Positions 43,962 to 51,792 of a DNA stretch of 64,000 nt are shown piece after piece. Position numbers and translations under genes: made by a program. The notes beneath the pieces were generated by a model. The model worked only from the letters and a program-made list of their open reading frames with translations. It ran no database searches and was not told the origin of the DNA. The DNA lies in assembly GCF_018598175.1 (NCBI RefSeq), contig NZ_JAHESE010000007.1, positions 1 through 64,000 of the forward strand, given 5' to 3'. Numbering within the stretch: the stretch's first letter is position 1; the number at the start of each line of letters is the position of its first letter. Origin of the DNA: Dawidia cretensis (GTDB lineage Bacteria > Bacteroidota > Bacteroidia > Cytophagales > Cyclobacteriaceae).

Positions 43962-44558
43962 TTAGTCGCCGCCGAAGATCTTATAGCCCAGTGAGATCTG
44001 GATTACGCCATTCTTGACATCCGCATCATCGTCGTCGGCAATGTTTGACAGGCCAAGTGTATAGCGGGCGGTGGCATTCAGTTTTCCGAAGTTGCCGCCA
44101 ATGCCTACGTTGAAACCAAGATCAGAGCTTTTGTAGAAGTCCTTTACATCCTCGCCGTCCAATTCGTCTACATCGGATGATTTAAGTTTGGCGCTCATAA
44201 GCAAACCGAGCTGCGGGCCTGCATGAACGTTAAACGCACCGAAGGAGTACATCAGGTTTACCGGAATGGACAGGTAATTCAAATTTGTAGCAACATCATA
44301 ATCGTCGCCGGCAATCTCTTCGGAAGTCTTGTAGCCTACGGAGTTAAACAGCAGTTCAGGTTGCAGAGAGAGTGCGTCGGAGAAAGCGACATTCAAGTAC
44401 CCTCCTACGTGGAAGCCTATGCGCATGTCTGCTTCATCTACGTCATCGCCGTTTACATTGGCCAGGTTTACACCGGCCTTTGCACCAATGCTGATCTGAG
44501 CAAAAAGTGTCGCAGTGCACAGGGCTACTGCCGCAACCGTTAAGAATAGTTTTTTCAT
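43962..44558 (-). CDS. Small outer membrane beta-barrel protein (paralogue pair A)
   Basis: 198 residues with a signal peptide (about 1-20), then alternating beta strands: ISIGAKAGVNLANVNGDDVDE, IGFHVGGYLNVAFSDALSL and LQPELLFNSVGYKT. The ATG at 44558 begins MKKLFLTVAAVALCT. The fold is an eight-strand porin-like barrel of the Bacteroidota 'PorT/OMP_b-brl' type; function unknown. It shares the pattern of strands and the closing VWQISVGYKxx-like end with the gene at 44736-45314, and the two are probably duplicates. A CAAACGTTTG palindrome lies 60 bp upstream. Confidence 0.8.
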   Translation of the reverse strand: MKKLFLTVAAVALCTATLFAQISIGAKAGVNLANVNGDDVDEADMRIGFHVGGYLNVAFSDALSLQPELLFNSVGYKTSEEIAGDDYDVATNLNYLSIPVNLMYSFGAFNVHAGPQLGLLMSAKLKSSDVDELDGEDVKDFYKSSDLGFNVGIGGNFGKLNATARYTLGLSNIADDDDADVKNGVIQISLGYKIFGGD

Positions 44559-44618
44559 AAAGGGAATTTTATGGTTTAAAAAATAATGAACGAATTTCTA
44601 TAGAACTGCGGACTAATG

Positions 44619-44628
44619 CAAACGTTTG
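44619..44628. promoter_or_regulatory. CAAACGTTTG palindrome upstream of a beta-barrel gene
   Basis: A perfect 10-bp palindrome 60 nt before the ATG, the same motif as at 38368-38377. Confidence 0.3.
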
Positions 44629-44680
44629 AACATCAATTAATCGACGATTTCGTTTATACAACTGATGGCTGGAAACAAAA

Positions 44681-44712
44681 AAGGCCTTTTCGGTTTTATG
44701 CGGAAAGGCCAT
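44681..44712 (-). terminator. Hairpin terminator after the beta-barrel gene at 44736
   Basis: GGCCTTT pairs with AAAGGCC around a 14-nt loop. On the minus strand it is followed by a TTTTTTG run. Confidence 0.7.
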
Positions 44713-44735
44713 CTAATGCCGATATTATTTATAGA

Positions 44736-45314
44736 CTACTTGCCTAATTTGATCAGCTTATAACCTACTGAAATCTGCCATACCTGGTTCTTAATTTTGC
44801 TCAAAGTAGGGTCATCCTCATCGATCTTGCTCAGGCCCAGATTGTAGCGGGCGTCAAGCGTCAAGCCAAAGGGAAGATCCCAGCCAGCACCCAATGCGAG
44901 GCTAACATCAGAACTTTTCACGGCGTCCTTAACATCCTGATCTTCAATCTCAGCACGTGAGAGGAACCCGAACTGAGGACCCGCTTGCAGGTTGATACCT
45001 GCGATTGTATATAATTTGATAATGATAGGAATGTTGATGTAACTGAAGTTCGCATCAAAATCGCCGGTGTTTGTTTTGATCTTGCTGCCTTGCTGTGAAA
45101 AGAGGATCTCGGGTTGTATACCGATCTTGGTCAGTTTGATCAAGCCAAAGGCACCGAAGTGATAGCCGGTGCGATTTTCGAACGTTCCTTCTGCGCTTGT
45201 ACCGTCGAGTTTTGCAAAGTTAGGACCGGCTTTGATACCGATGGCCAGCTGGGCCTGTGCAAAAGTGTACATGGTTGCCAGCAGGAAAAATGAGGTAATA
45301 ATGATTTTCTTCAT
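44736..45314 (-). CDS. Small outer membrane beta-barrel protein (paralogue pair A)
   Basis: 192 residues. A signal peptide (MKKIIITSFFLLATMYTFAQ) is followed by strands such as LAIGIKAGPNFAKLDGTSAEG, YHFGAFGLIKLTKIGIQ and LQAGPQFGFLSRAEI, ending QVWQISVGYKLIKLGK. Barrel architecture and strand order match the neighbour at 43962-44558, with clear sequence similarity. The frame can be extended to 45365, but that part is not barrel-like and contains an exact TATCTTTG -7 box, so the ATG at 45314 is used. Function unknown. Confidence 0.82.
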   Translation of the reverse strand: MKKIIITSFFLLATMYTFAQAQLAIGIKAGPNFAKLDGTSAEGTFENRTGYHFGAFGLIKLTKIGIQPEILFSQQGSKIKTNTGDFDANFSYINIPIIIKLYTIAGINLQAGPQFGFLSRAEIEDQDVKDAVKSSDVSLALGAGWDLPFGLTLDARYNLGLSKIDEDDPTLSKIKNQVWQISVGYKLIKLGK

Positions 45315-45320
45315 AATCAG

Positions 45321-45332
45321 TTGTTTAAACAA
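45321..45332. repeat. Perfect 12-bp palindrome in the leader of the beta-barrel gene
   Basis: TTGTTTAAACAA lies 6 nt upstream of the ATG at 45314, inside the expected 5' leader. Confidence 0.35.
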
Positions 45333-45344
45333 GTCTCTCCACAA

Positions 45345-45352
45345 CAAAGATA
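45345..45352 (-). promoter_or_regulatory. -7 box of the beta-barrel gene at 45314
   Basis: Minus-strand TATCTTTG is an exact TAnnTTTG match 30 nt before the ATG. Confidence 0.55.
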
Positions 45353-45371
45353 GTGCCTTATACACTAAAAA

Positions 45372-45395
45372 ACCTCTCCCGAGTTTGGGAGAGGT
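45372..45395 (-). terminator. Hairpin terminator after the beta-barrel gene at 45417
   Basis: ACCTCTCCC pairs with GGGAGAGGT around a 6-nt loop. On the minus strand it is followed by TTTTTTAG; it lies 22 nt after the stop at 45417. Confidence 0.8.
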
Positions 45396-45416
45396 CTTTA
45401 ATACGCTAATAAGTCA

Positions 45417-46025
45417 TTAATTACCAATGAAGTAGCGGAAACCTAACTGCGGGCTCAGAGACGATACTCCAAATTCGAACGTATTGATCTTGTCGTCGTC
45501 TGCATCCGAGTCGGTGTTCGGGTTTTCGGATGTGTAGGATATTCCACTTAATTGGAAGTCAAGCGCCCACTTTTCATTAAAGAAGTAGGAAAAGCCTGGA
45601 GATACACGGAATCGGAACATGCTGCTTTTCTGCTCGTCGTCACCGTCGGGCTCCACCTTTGTAGAACCGAAGCCTAACGCTCCCTCGGCGTAAAACGCAA
45701 ACTTGTCGTTCGACGTAAACATATAATACCTGGCAAACGGCTCGAACAGAAATTCGGTTGATTTGTCTTCGTCTCCATCGGGCTGATCTATCTTTACCGT
45801 GGTCAAGTCCAAGCCGAGACCTACCGCCAGGTTGTCGGCGACAAAGTATCCGAACTGGGGTGCAAAGGTGAAGGTGTTACGCTTTGCATCTTCTGCCGGT
45901 GTTTCCTGCTTTTCGGATCTATACATGAAAGTACCGCCGAGCATCATGTTACCCGCTGTTGTCTGTGCTTGTGCATAGCCCGCCATGCCTGCCGCAAGTA
46001 CGCAAATCAAGAAGAGTTTTTTCAT
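45417..46025 (-). CDS. Small outer membrane beta-barrel protein (paralogue pair B)
   Basis: 202 residues. A signal peptide (MKKLFLICVLAAGMAGYAQA) is followed by TTAGNMMLGGTFMYRSEK and FAPQFGYFVADNLAVGLGLD, then FARYYMFTSNDKFAFYAEGALG and WALDFQLSGISY, ending LGFRYFIGN. This is the small OmpW/OprF-like barrel form common in Bacteroidota. It is clearly similar to the gene at 46354-46977 (shared AQTTAG, FGYFVAD, NEKWALD and GFRYF blocks). No plug or peptidoglycan-binding domain. Function unknown. Confidence 0.82.
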   Translation of the reverse strand: MKKLFLICVLAAGMAGYAQAQTTAGNMMLGGTFMYRSEKQETPAEDAKRNTFTFAPQFGYFVADNLAVGLGLDLTTVKIDQPDGDEDKSTEFLFEPFARYYMFTSNDKFAFYAEGALGFGSTKVEPDGDDEQKSSMFRFRVSPGFSYFFNEKWALDFQLSGISYTSENPNTDSDADDDKINTFEFGVSSLSPQLGFRYFIGN

Positions 46026-46353
46026 ACGTGTTGTTTGTTGTTTAGATATAAATTTCGCTACCCCAACTATACGAAAAACAATCGTATTGGTTACTGTTGG
46101 AGTTTAATAAGCCTGGCTCGTCGTTTCCTGGAAGTGTCGGATGTAGTCGGTTCGTCTCCCCGCCCGGTCCGTTGATCGAGAATATTGCATGCTTATACCG
46201 AGTCATGCTCGCCGCGCAACGCCGTGATTAAATCAAAATTAATATGACGGGCAGCCACGGATCGGGTTTGACACGCTAACGGTTAACGTAGCCGCCGGCG
46301 GCCAACACCGACACCGTTGTACACCCGATCCCCCATGATGATGGGGAGGTCGG
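46026..46353. other. 328-bp gap with a nested inverted-repeat element
   Basis: No credible gene. Its right half contains GGATCGGGT/ACCCGATCC arms, an inner AACGGT/ACCGTT pair and a perfect GCCGCCGGCGGC palindrome (46259-46331), then a small CCCCAT-GATG-ATGGGG hairpin just past the stop of the next beta-barrel gene. The rest is the leader of the 45417-46025 gene and unassigned sequence. Confidence 0.5.
46259..46346. repeat. Nested inverted repeats between the two pair-B beta-barrel genes
   Basis: Outer 9-bp arms (46259-46267 and 46323-46331), inner 6-bp arms (46279-46284 and 46313-46318), and a 12-bp perfect palindrome at 46291-46302; a 6-bp-stem hairpin follows at 46331-46346. As RNA these would fold into one long interrupted stem in the 3' region of the minus-strand gene (stop 46354). 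Confidence 0.5.
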
Positions 46354-46977
46354 CTACTGGCCCATAAAGTAGCGGAAGCCGAGGGCAGGAGTCAGTGACG
46401 CTTCGATGTTGAACGCTGAGCCTTTTTTGTTTTCAGCGTCCGAATCTATATTGCTGTTGCTCGAATAATAGGATATACCCCCTAGCTGCAGGTCCAACGC
46501 CCACTTCTCATTGAAGAAGTAGCTGAAGCCGGGGGCGAGCTGTGCCGAGAAATATCTGCCTTTAATTTTCTCGTCGACTGCTTCATAATCGGTCCTTGTA
46601 AAACCGATGCCCGTCCGGGCTTCGGCATAAAATGCAAATTTTTCGTTCGGGGTGAATATGTAGTAGCGAACGAACGGCAACAGGCTAGTGGAGTAATATT
46701 TACTCTCAAACTCGCCATCGCCAGTAAAAGGATCGGGATAATTGACGTTCTGATTGTAATAACCCACATAAAGTCCGACGGCCAGGTGATCGGCCACGAA
46801 ATAGCCGAACTGTGGATTGACATTGAAGCTCGTTACCTTTGTATCGCCCAATGAGCTTTCGTTTTTTTGTGACGTGTAGCCGACGTTGCCGCCTATCAAC
46901 ATGCGGCCGGCAGTTGTCTGTGCCTGTACATACCCGGCGGATAACGCCAGTGCGCAGAATGCTAAAATTTTGTTCAT
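46354..46977 (-). CDS. Small outer membrane beta-barrel protein (paralogue pair B)
   Basis: 207 residues. It starts MNKILAFCALALSAGYVQAQ (signal peptide) with strands TTAGRMLIGGNVGYTSQKN, FGYFVADHLAVGLYVGYY, FVRYYIFTPNEKFAFYAEA and WALDLQLGGISYYSS, closing LGFRYFMGQ. It is a paralogue of the next gene downstream, with close similarity across the barrel. The frame can be extended to 47082 but overlaps hutU and has no signal there; the ATG at 46977 is preferred. It lies 76 nt after hutU and may be read from that operon or its own promoter. Confidence 0.82.
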   Translation of the reverse strand: MNKILAFCALALSAGYVQAQTTAGRMLIGGNVGYTSQKNESSLGDTKVTSFNVNPQFGYFVADHLAVGLYVGYYNQNVNYPDPFTGDGEFESKYYSTSLLPFVRYYIFTPNEKFAFYAEARTGIGFTRTDYEAVDEKIKGRYFSAQLAPGFSYFFNEKWALDLQLGGISYYSSNSNIDSDAENKKGSAFNIEASLTPALGFRYFMGQ

Positions 46978-47053
46978 ACGTGTTCTTAGTAGGTAGATAG
47001 TTAAACTATAATACAGATACACTCTAACACCGAAAACCGTGCCAAAATAATTA

Positions 47054-49054
47054 CTATATAAATTGGAGCGACTCCGGATCAACTGCGTACGGAAGCGTTA
47101 CCTGCATGGAGCTGTTTTGCGTCACCCTGTTGATAGAAAATATAGCATGCTTATTACCGGCCCATGCTCTTCGGGCTATGCCGTTGTTGACATCAAAAAA
47201 CAACATGGACTGCACTCTGCGTTCGGCTTCTATGCTACCATCCAGCAACATGCCAAAACCGCCGTTAATCACTTCCCCCCATCCCACACCGCCCCCGTTG
47301 TGAATCGATACCCAGGTAGCTCCACGGAAAGAGTCGCCAATAACGTTGTGTACGGCCATGTCTGCGGTGAAACGTGAGCCATCGTATATGTTCGAGGTTT
47401 CGCGGTATGGACTGTCTGTGCCGGATACGTCATGGTGATCGCGACCCAATACTATTGAACCGACACGTCCCGCACGAATAGCGTTGTTGAAGGCCAGTGC
47501 CAGTGCGATACGACCGGCGGCATCGGCATAGAGTATACGCGCTTTCGATCCCACTACCAATTTATTTTGCCGGGCCTGGCGGATCCATTGAATGTTATCC
47601 TGGAGTTGCGGATGTATCTCCGGAGGTGCATCGCGTAGCATAGATTCCAGTACTTCTGCGGCCAGCCCGTCCGTGATGGCCAGGTCTTCGTCTTTACCAG
47701 AGGTACATACCCAGCGGAAGGGGCCAAAACCGTAGTCAAAACATAGCGGTCCCATGATGTCTTGTACATAGGAAGGATATCGGAAGTTGATGCCGTCGCC
47801 GGCCATGACGTCGGCTCCCGCGCGGGAGGCTTCGAGCAGGAAGGCGTTACCGTAGTCGAAGAAGTAGGTGCCCCGTGTCGTATGCTTATGAATCGCGCGG
47901 GCGTGTCGGCGTAAGGATTCTTGTACCTGATCGCGAAATGCTGCGGGGTCTCCGGTCATGAGCTTGTTGGCATCGTCAAAGCTCATGCCGGCAGGATAAT
48001 AACCACCGGCCCACGGGTTGTGCAGGGAGGTTTGGTCAGAGCCCAGGTCGATGTATAGTTGTTCCTGATCGAACTTCTCCCATACATCTACGATGTTGCC
48101 CTGATAGGCAATCGATACAACCTCTTTCTTTGCTTGCGCCGCGCGTACGCGTGCGCATAGTTTATCCAGATCGTCTGTGATCTCGTCTACCCAGCCCTGG
48201 GCATGCCGTTTTTCGGTAGCCTGGCGGTTTACGTCTGCGACTACCGATATACATCCGGCGATGTTGCCGGCTTTGGGTTGTGCGCCACTCATGCCGCCGA
48301 GGCCTGATGTAACAAACAACTTGCCTGCGAGGCCCTCTCCTGCCCGGCTGATCATGCGGCCGGCATTGAGTATCGTGATGGTTGTGCCGTGTACTATGCC
48401 TTGCGGACCGATATACATGTATGACCCTGCGGTCATCTGTCCGTATTGTGTTACGCCGAGCGCGTTGAATCGCTCCCAATCATCTTGCCTGGAGTAGTTG
48501 GGGATCATCATGCCGTTGGTGACCACGACACGCGGCGCTTCGGGCGACGAAGGAAATAACCCCATGGGATGCCCCGAGTACATGTGCAACGTCTGGTCGT
48601 TGGTGATCCGCGACAGGTACTGCATCGTGAGCCGGTATTGGGCCCAGTTCTGAAATACAGCGCCATTGCCACCGTAGGTAATCAACTCGTGTGGATGTTG
48701 GGCTACGGCAGGGTCGAGGTTATTCTGGATCATGAGCATGATCGCGGCGGCCTGCGGGGACTGCGCGGGGTATTCGTGCAGCGGTCGCGCATGCATGGCG
48801 TAGTCGGGCCGGAAGCGGTGCATATAGATCCGTCCATAGGTGAGCAGCTCTTCGTAAAATTCCGGTGCGAGTAAGGCGTGGTGTTGTGGCGGAAAGTAAC
48901 GCAGGGCGTTATGCACGGCCAGCTTTTTCTCCGCGGGGGTGAGTATATCTTTCCGCCGGGGCGCATGGCTCACGGTGGGGTCATACGCTTTCGCCGGTGG
49001 CAGTATATCGGGAATGCCTTCGCGTATCTGCTCCTGGAAGGAACGTGTGGTCAT
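47054..49054 (-). CDS. hutU: Urocanate hydratase
   Basis: Converts urocanate to imidazolone-propionate in histidine breakdown, using NAD+ as a tightly bound electrophile. The 666 residues are about 100 longer than the common 550-residue bacterial form and belong to the long type also found in Bacteroidota and eukaryotes. Conserved blocks are FRPDYAMHARPL, YSGHPMGLFPS, TAGSYMYIGPQGIVHGT, GGMSGAQPKAGNIAGC and the NAD-cysteine region LCFDYGFGPFRWVCTSGK. The other hut genes (hutH, hutI, hutG) are absent here. It is translated from an ATGA overlap with the upstream patatin gene. Confidence 0.95.
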   Translation of the reverse strand: MTTRSFQEQIREGIPDILPPAKAYDPTVSHAPRRKDILTPAEKKLAVHNALRYFPPQHHALLAPEFYEELLTYGRIYMHRFRPDYAMHARPLHEYPAQSPQAAAIMLMIQNNLDPAVAQHPHELITYGGNGAVFQNWAQYRLTMQYLSRITNDQTLHMYSGHPMGLFPSSPEAPRVVVTNGMMIPNYSRQDDWERFNALGVTQYGQMTAGSYMYIGPQGIVHGTTITILNAGRMISRAGEGLAGKLFVTSGLGGMSGAQPKAGNIAGCISVVADVNRQATEKRHAQGWVDEITDDLDKLCARVRAAQAKKEVVSIAYQGNIVDVWEKFDQEQLYIDLGSDQTSLHNPWAGGYYPAGMSFDDANKLMTGDPAAFRDQVQESLRRHARAIHKHTTRGTYFFDYGNAFLLEASRAGADVMAGDGINFRYPSYVQDIMGPLCFDYGFGPFRWVCTSGKDEDLAITDGLAAEVLESMLRDAPPEIHPQLQDNIQWIRQARQNKLVVGSKARILYADAAGRIALALAFNNAIRAGRVGSIVLGRDHHDVSGTDSPYRETSNIYDGSRFTADMAVHNVIGDSFRGATWVSIHNGGGVGWGEVINGGFGMLLDGSIEAERRVQSMLFFDVNNGIARRAWAGNKHAIFSINRVTQNSSMQVTLPYAVDPESLQFI

Positions 49055-49818
49055 ATTGCTTTTTTCTGTTGGAAGTGGGTTGCCGTGAAGTGTTCCCTGG
49101 TAAACTCGTACCCGATGGTAAACAGCTCGCGCGCCCGTCCCAACTCAAAACCACTCACCTTCCCCACTTCGGGCGGCTCGATCAGTATATCACAAAGTCC
49201 TTTACTTTCGGTTGTATTGCCGTTGATTGCAATGAGTAGGCTTCGCTCGATCACGTTTTTGAAATTCTTTGCATCGAACTCTGTTCCGATGTGATTACAG
49301 TGCGAGCCGATCAACAGGTCGCATTCCTTACGGATCTGTGCGGCGGGCATGTTGTCCACGAGGCCGCCGTCGACGTAGGTCTTACCGTTTACATGTACGG
49401 GATTGAAGACAGCCGGTACACAACATGATGCAATAATGGCAGGGATCAGCTCGCCGGAACGGAAGTAGTCGGCGCTTCCGCGGCGAATGTCGGTCGCGGC
49501 AATGACGAGCGGGATCTTTAGGGCTTCGAACGAGTTCTCCGGTATAAATTTTGCCAGCACTCGGCTCAGCCCTTCGAGGTTTAGTAACCCCGTCATGGCC
49601 CAGGCCGGTCGTATAGAGCGGAAGAAGCTCGTTGCCAATATTGCTTCCAGAATCTTATCGGGTGAATAACCGTATGCATAGAGCGCACCAACGATCGAGC
49701 CGGCGCTGGTACCCGCCACGCAGCTGATCTCTACTCCCATTTCTTCTAATGCCTTTAATACACCGATGTGAGAAATGCCTCTGGCGCCTCCCCCGGAAAG
49801 AACAACTCCGATCTTCAT
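49051..49818 (-). CDS. Patatin-like phospholipase (RssA-type)
   Basis: A Ser-Asp dyad lipase/esterase of the patatin fold, 255 residues, no signal peptide, so cytoplasmic or membrane-associated. Motifs in order: oxyanion loop SGGGARGIS (8-16), nucleophile elbow GTSAG with Ser38, and the catalytic Asp in YVDGGLVDNMPA. It overlaps hutU by 4 nt (ATGA) and follows the MBL gene by 12 nt, hence the operon accA-MBL-patatin-hutU. The substrate is unknown; membrane phospholipids are the usual suggestion for the family. Confidence 0.9.
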   Translation of the reverse strand: MKIGVVLSGGGARGISHIGVLKALEEMGVEISCVAGTSAGSIVGALYAYGYSPDKILEAILATSFFRSIRPAWAMTGLLNLEGLSRVLAKFIPENSFEALKIPLVIAATDIRRGSADYFRSGELIPAIIASCCVPAVFNPVHVNGKTYVDGGLVDNMPAAQIRKECDLLIGSHCNHIGTEFDAKNFKNVIERSLLIAINGNTTESKGLCDILIEPPEVGKVSGFELGRARELFTIGYEFTREHFTATHFQQKKAI

Positions 49819-49830
49819 GCTGAAATTATT

Positions 49831-50664
49831 TTAGCGGATGTCCGCTAGCGAAAATGTTTGATCTACCCGCACGCCCTTTTCCGTACGTTTTACTGTACAA
49901 CATTCATGTACCGGGTCGTGCTCTAAGAAAAGTATATAACCCTGGTCCGCGGCTTCGTTGAGAAACGTCTCTTTTTCCTCCAATGTTAATAGTGGCCGTG
50001 TATCGTAGCCCATCACATACGGTAACGGTATGTGGCCGATGGATGGCAGCAGGTCTGCCATATACACCAACGTCTTGCCTTTATACCGGATCTTGGGGAT
50101 CATCATTTTTTCAGTATGCCCGGAGACTAACACGATGTCGAACTGTGGAAAGGTCGCGGCTGGCTCCACAAACTTCAGGTGGCCGCTTTGCTGCATCGGC
50201 TCGATGTTCTCGCGAATGAAGCTTGCTTTCTCGCGCGGGTTGGGCCGCGTGGCCCACGTCCAGTGGTCAGCGTTTGACCAATACGTTGCGTTCTTGAACG
50301 TCAGCTCCAATTTGGCGTTTTCGTACCGTACGCCGCCACCGCAGTGGTCGAAGTGCAGATGCGTCAGGAACATATCGGTTACGTCACCTTCCGAGAAACC
50401 TGCTTTTTGCAGCGACGCGATGAGCGAGTCGCCGCCATGGAGGTGATAGTGACTAAAGAATTTTTCGTCTTGTTTGGTGCCTATGCCGTTGTCGATCAGG
50501 ATCAGCTTGTTACCGTCTTCGATCAACAGGCAACGCATCGCCCAGGTACAGAGGTTGCTTTCGTCCGCAGGGTTGGTCTTTTGCCAGAGGCTCTTCGGCA
50601 CAACACCAAACATGGCGCCGCCATCGAGTTTAAATAAACCGGTGTTGATTACGTGGAGCCTCAT
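49831..50664 (-). CDS. MBL-fold metallo-hydrolase
   Basis: A metallo-beta-lactamase-fold enzyme of 277 residues, of the broad family that includes lactonases and alkylsulfatase-like hydrolases. The zinc motif is LTHLHFDHCGG (HxHxDH), with LVSGHTEKM giving another His and MADLLPSIGH the bridging Asp. An N-terminal strand (LHVINTGLFKLDGGAMFG) is characteristic of the AHL-lactonase-like subgroup. It begins 6 nt after the accA stop. The substrate is unknown; quorum-signal hydrolysis would be only a guess. Confidence 0.87.
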   Translation of the reverse strand: MRLHVINTGLFKLDGGAMFGVVPKSLWQKTNPADESNLCTWAMRCLLIEDGNKLILIDNGIGTKQDEKFFSHYHLHGGDSLIASLQKAGFSEGDVTDMFLTHLHFDHCGGGVRYENAKLELTFKNATYWSNADHWTWATRPNPREKASFIRENIEPMQQSGHLKFVEPAATFPQFDIVLVSGHTEKMMIPKIRYKGKTLVYMADLLPSIGHIPLPYVMGYDTRPLLTLEEKETFLNEAADQGYILFLEHDPVHECCTVKRTEKGVRVDQTFSLADIR

Positions 50665-50670
50665 GCCTGG

Positions 50671-51618
50671 CTATTCGCGCACAACGCCCATAGAACAGAA
50701 CTTATCAATGCGCTGCTCGATGAGTGTGTCAGGGTTGATCTTCTGCAGCTCGGCCGTTGTTTCCAGGATTACCCGCTTTACTTCGTGGGCCATCCACTTA
50801 ACATCGGTATGTGCACCGCCCAGGGGCTCGCGGATGATGCCGTCTACCAGCTTGAGCGTTGACATGTCTTTGGCGGTGAGCTTCAGGAGCTCGGCTGCCT
50901 GTTCTTTATAGTCCCAGCTGCGCCACAGGATGGTCGAGCAGTTTTCGGGTGAAATGACTGAGTACCAAGAGTTTTCAAGCATCAGTACACGGTCGCCGAT
51001 ACCGATGCCCAGCGCGCCGCCAGAGGCACCTTCGCCGATCACGATACAGATTACGGGCACTTTCAGGCCAAACATCTCTTTCAGGTTGCGGGCAATGGCT
51101 TCGCCCTGACCACGCTCTTCTGCCTCCAGGCCGGGAAAGGCACCTGGCGTATCGATGAAGGTGATAATGGGTTTATTGAACTTCTCGGCCATTTTCATGA
51201 GCCTGAGTGCCTTGCGGTAGCCTTCCGGGTTTGCCATACCGAAGTTACGGAGCTGACGTTGCTTGGTGTTGCGGCCCTTTTGCTGACCAATCAGCATGAA
51301 GGTTTGCCCCTCGATGGTGCCGAAGCCGCCTACCATGGCCTTGTCGTCCGCTACTGTACGGTCGCCGTGAATTTCTATAAAATCAGATGTGATCTCGTAG
51401 ATGTAATCCAAGGTGTACGGGCGGTCCGGATGCCTGGAAAGCTGTACCCGTTGCCAACCTGTCAAATTTTGAAAGGTCTCTTTTTTCAGGTCCAGGATTT
51501 TCTTTTCAAGTGCTTTCACAGCTGCTTGTACTTCCTTGTCGCTGTCGCTGGCCAAGCTCTGCATGTCCCCTAATTTCGCCTCCAAAGCAGCGATCGGCTT
51601 TTCAAAATCCAATAGCAT
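50671..51618 (-). CDS. accA: Acetyl-CoA carboxylase carboxyltransferase subunit alpha
   Basis: Transfers the carboxyl group from BCCP-biotin to acetyl-CoA together with AccD. The 315 residues begin [19 protein letters not shown], with a coiled N-terminal helix, [32 protein letters not shown], the substrate-site block [21 protein letters not shown] and the oxyanion region [20 protein letters not shown] longer frame starts at 51639, but the ATG at 51618 is the family start, with an exact TAACTTTG -7 box at 51637-51644. First gene of the accA-MBL-patatin-hutU run; accD is not in the window. Confidence 0.96.
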   Translation of the reverse strand: MLLDFEKPIAALEAKLGDMQSLASDSDKEVQAAVKALEKKILDLKKETFQNLTGWQRVQLSRHPDRPYTLDYIYEITSDFIEIHGDRTVADDKAMVGGFGTIEGQTFMLIGQQKGRNTKQRQLRNFGMANPEGYRKALRLMKMAEKFNKPIITFIDTPGAFPGLEAEERGQGEAIARNLKEMFGLKVPVICIVIGEGASGGALGIGIGDRVLMLENSWYSVISPENCSTILWRSWDYKEQAAELLKLTAKDMSTLKLVDGIIREPLGGAHTDVKWMAHEVKRVILETTAELQKINPDTLIEQRIDKFCSMGVVRE

Positions 51619-51636
51619 ATAGTGGTTTTGTCGGCA

Positions 51637-51644
51637 CAAAGTTA
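51637..51644 (-). promoter_or_regulatory. -7 box of the accA operon
   Basis: Minus-strand TAACTTTG is an exact TAnnTTTG match 18 nt before the accA ATG and fixes the shorter start. Confidence 0.55.
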
Positions 51645-51714
51645 AAAGGATTGTGAAATATCGGTAATGAATCTCCGGAAAAGTGCGGATTTATCAAAAA
51701 AGGTGACTTCTGGG

Positions 51715-51757
51715 GAAAAAGAAAAGTGGAAGCGCTCCTTGCTGAGCTGCTTCCACC
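51715..51757 (-). terminator. Hairpin terminator after the giant subtilase gene
   Basis: GTGGAAGC pairs with GCTTCCAC around a 15-nt loop. On the minus strand it is followed by TTTTCTTTTTCCCC, and it lies 36 nt after the stop at 51793. Confidence 0.75.
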
Positions 51758-51792
51758 TTAATTAATGCGCTAACGGTTATTGCGGTTATCGG

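Noticed and set aside
46130-46190. Possible tRNA fragment (GGTTCG followed by a C-rich stretch)
   Set aside because: No acceptor stem or anticodon arm can be formed; the resemblance is limited to one short motif.
50344-50911. Small plus-strand ORFs across the MBL/accA junction
   Set aside because: They are antisense to well-supported genes and carry no family features.
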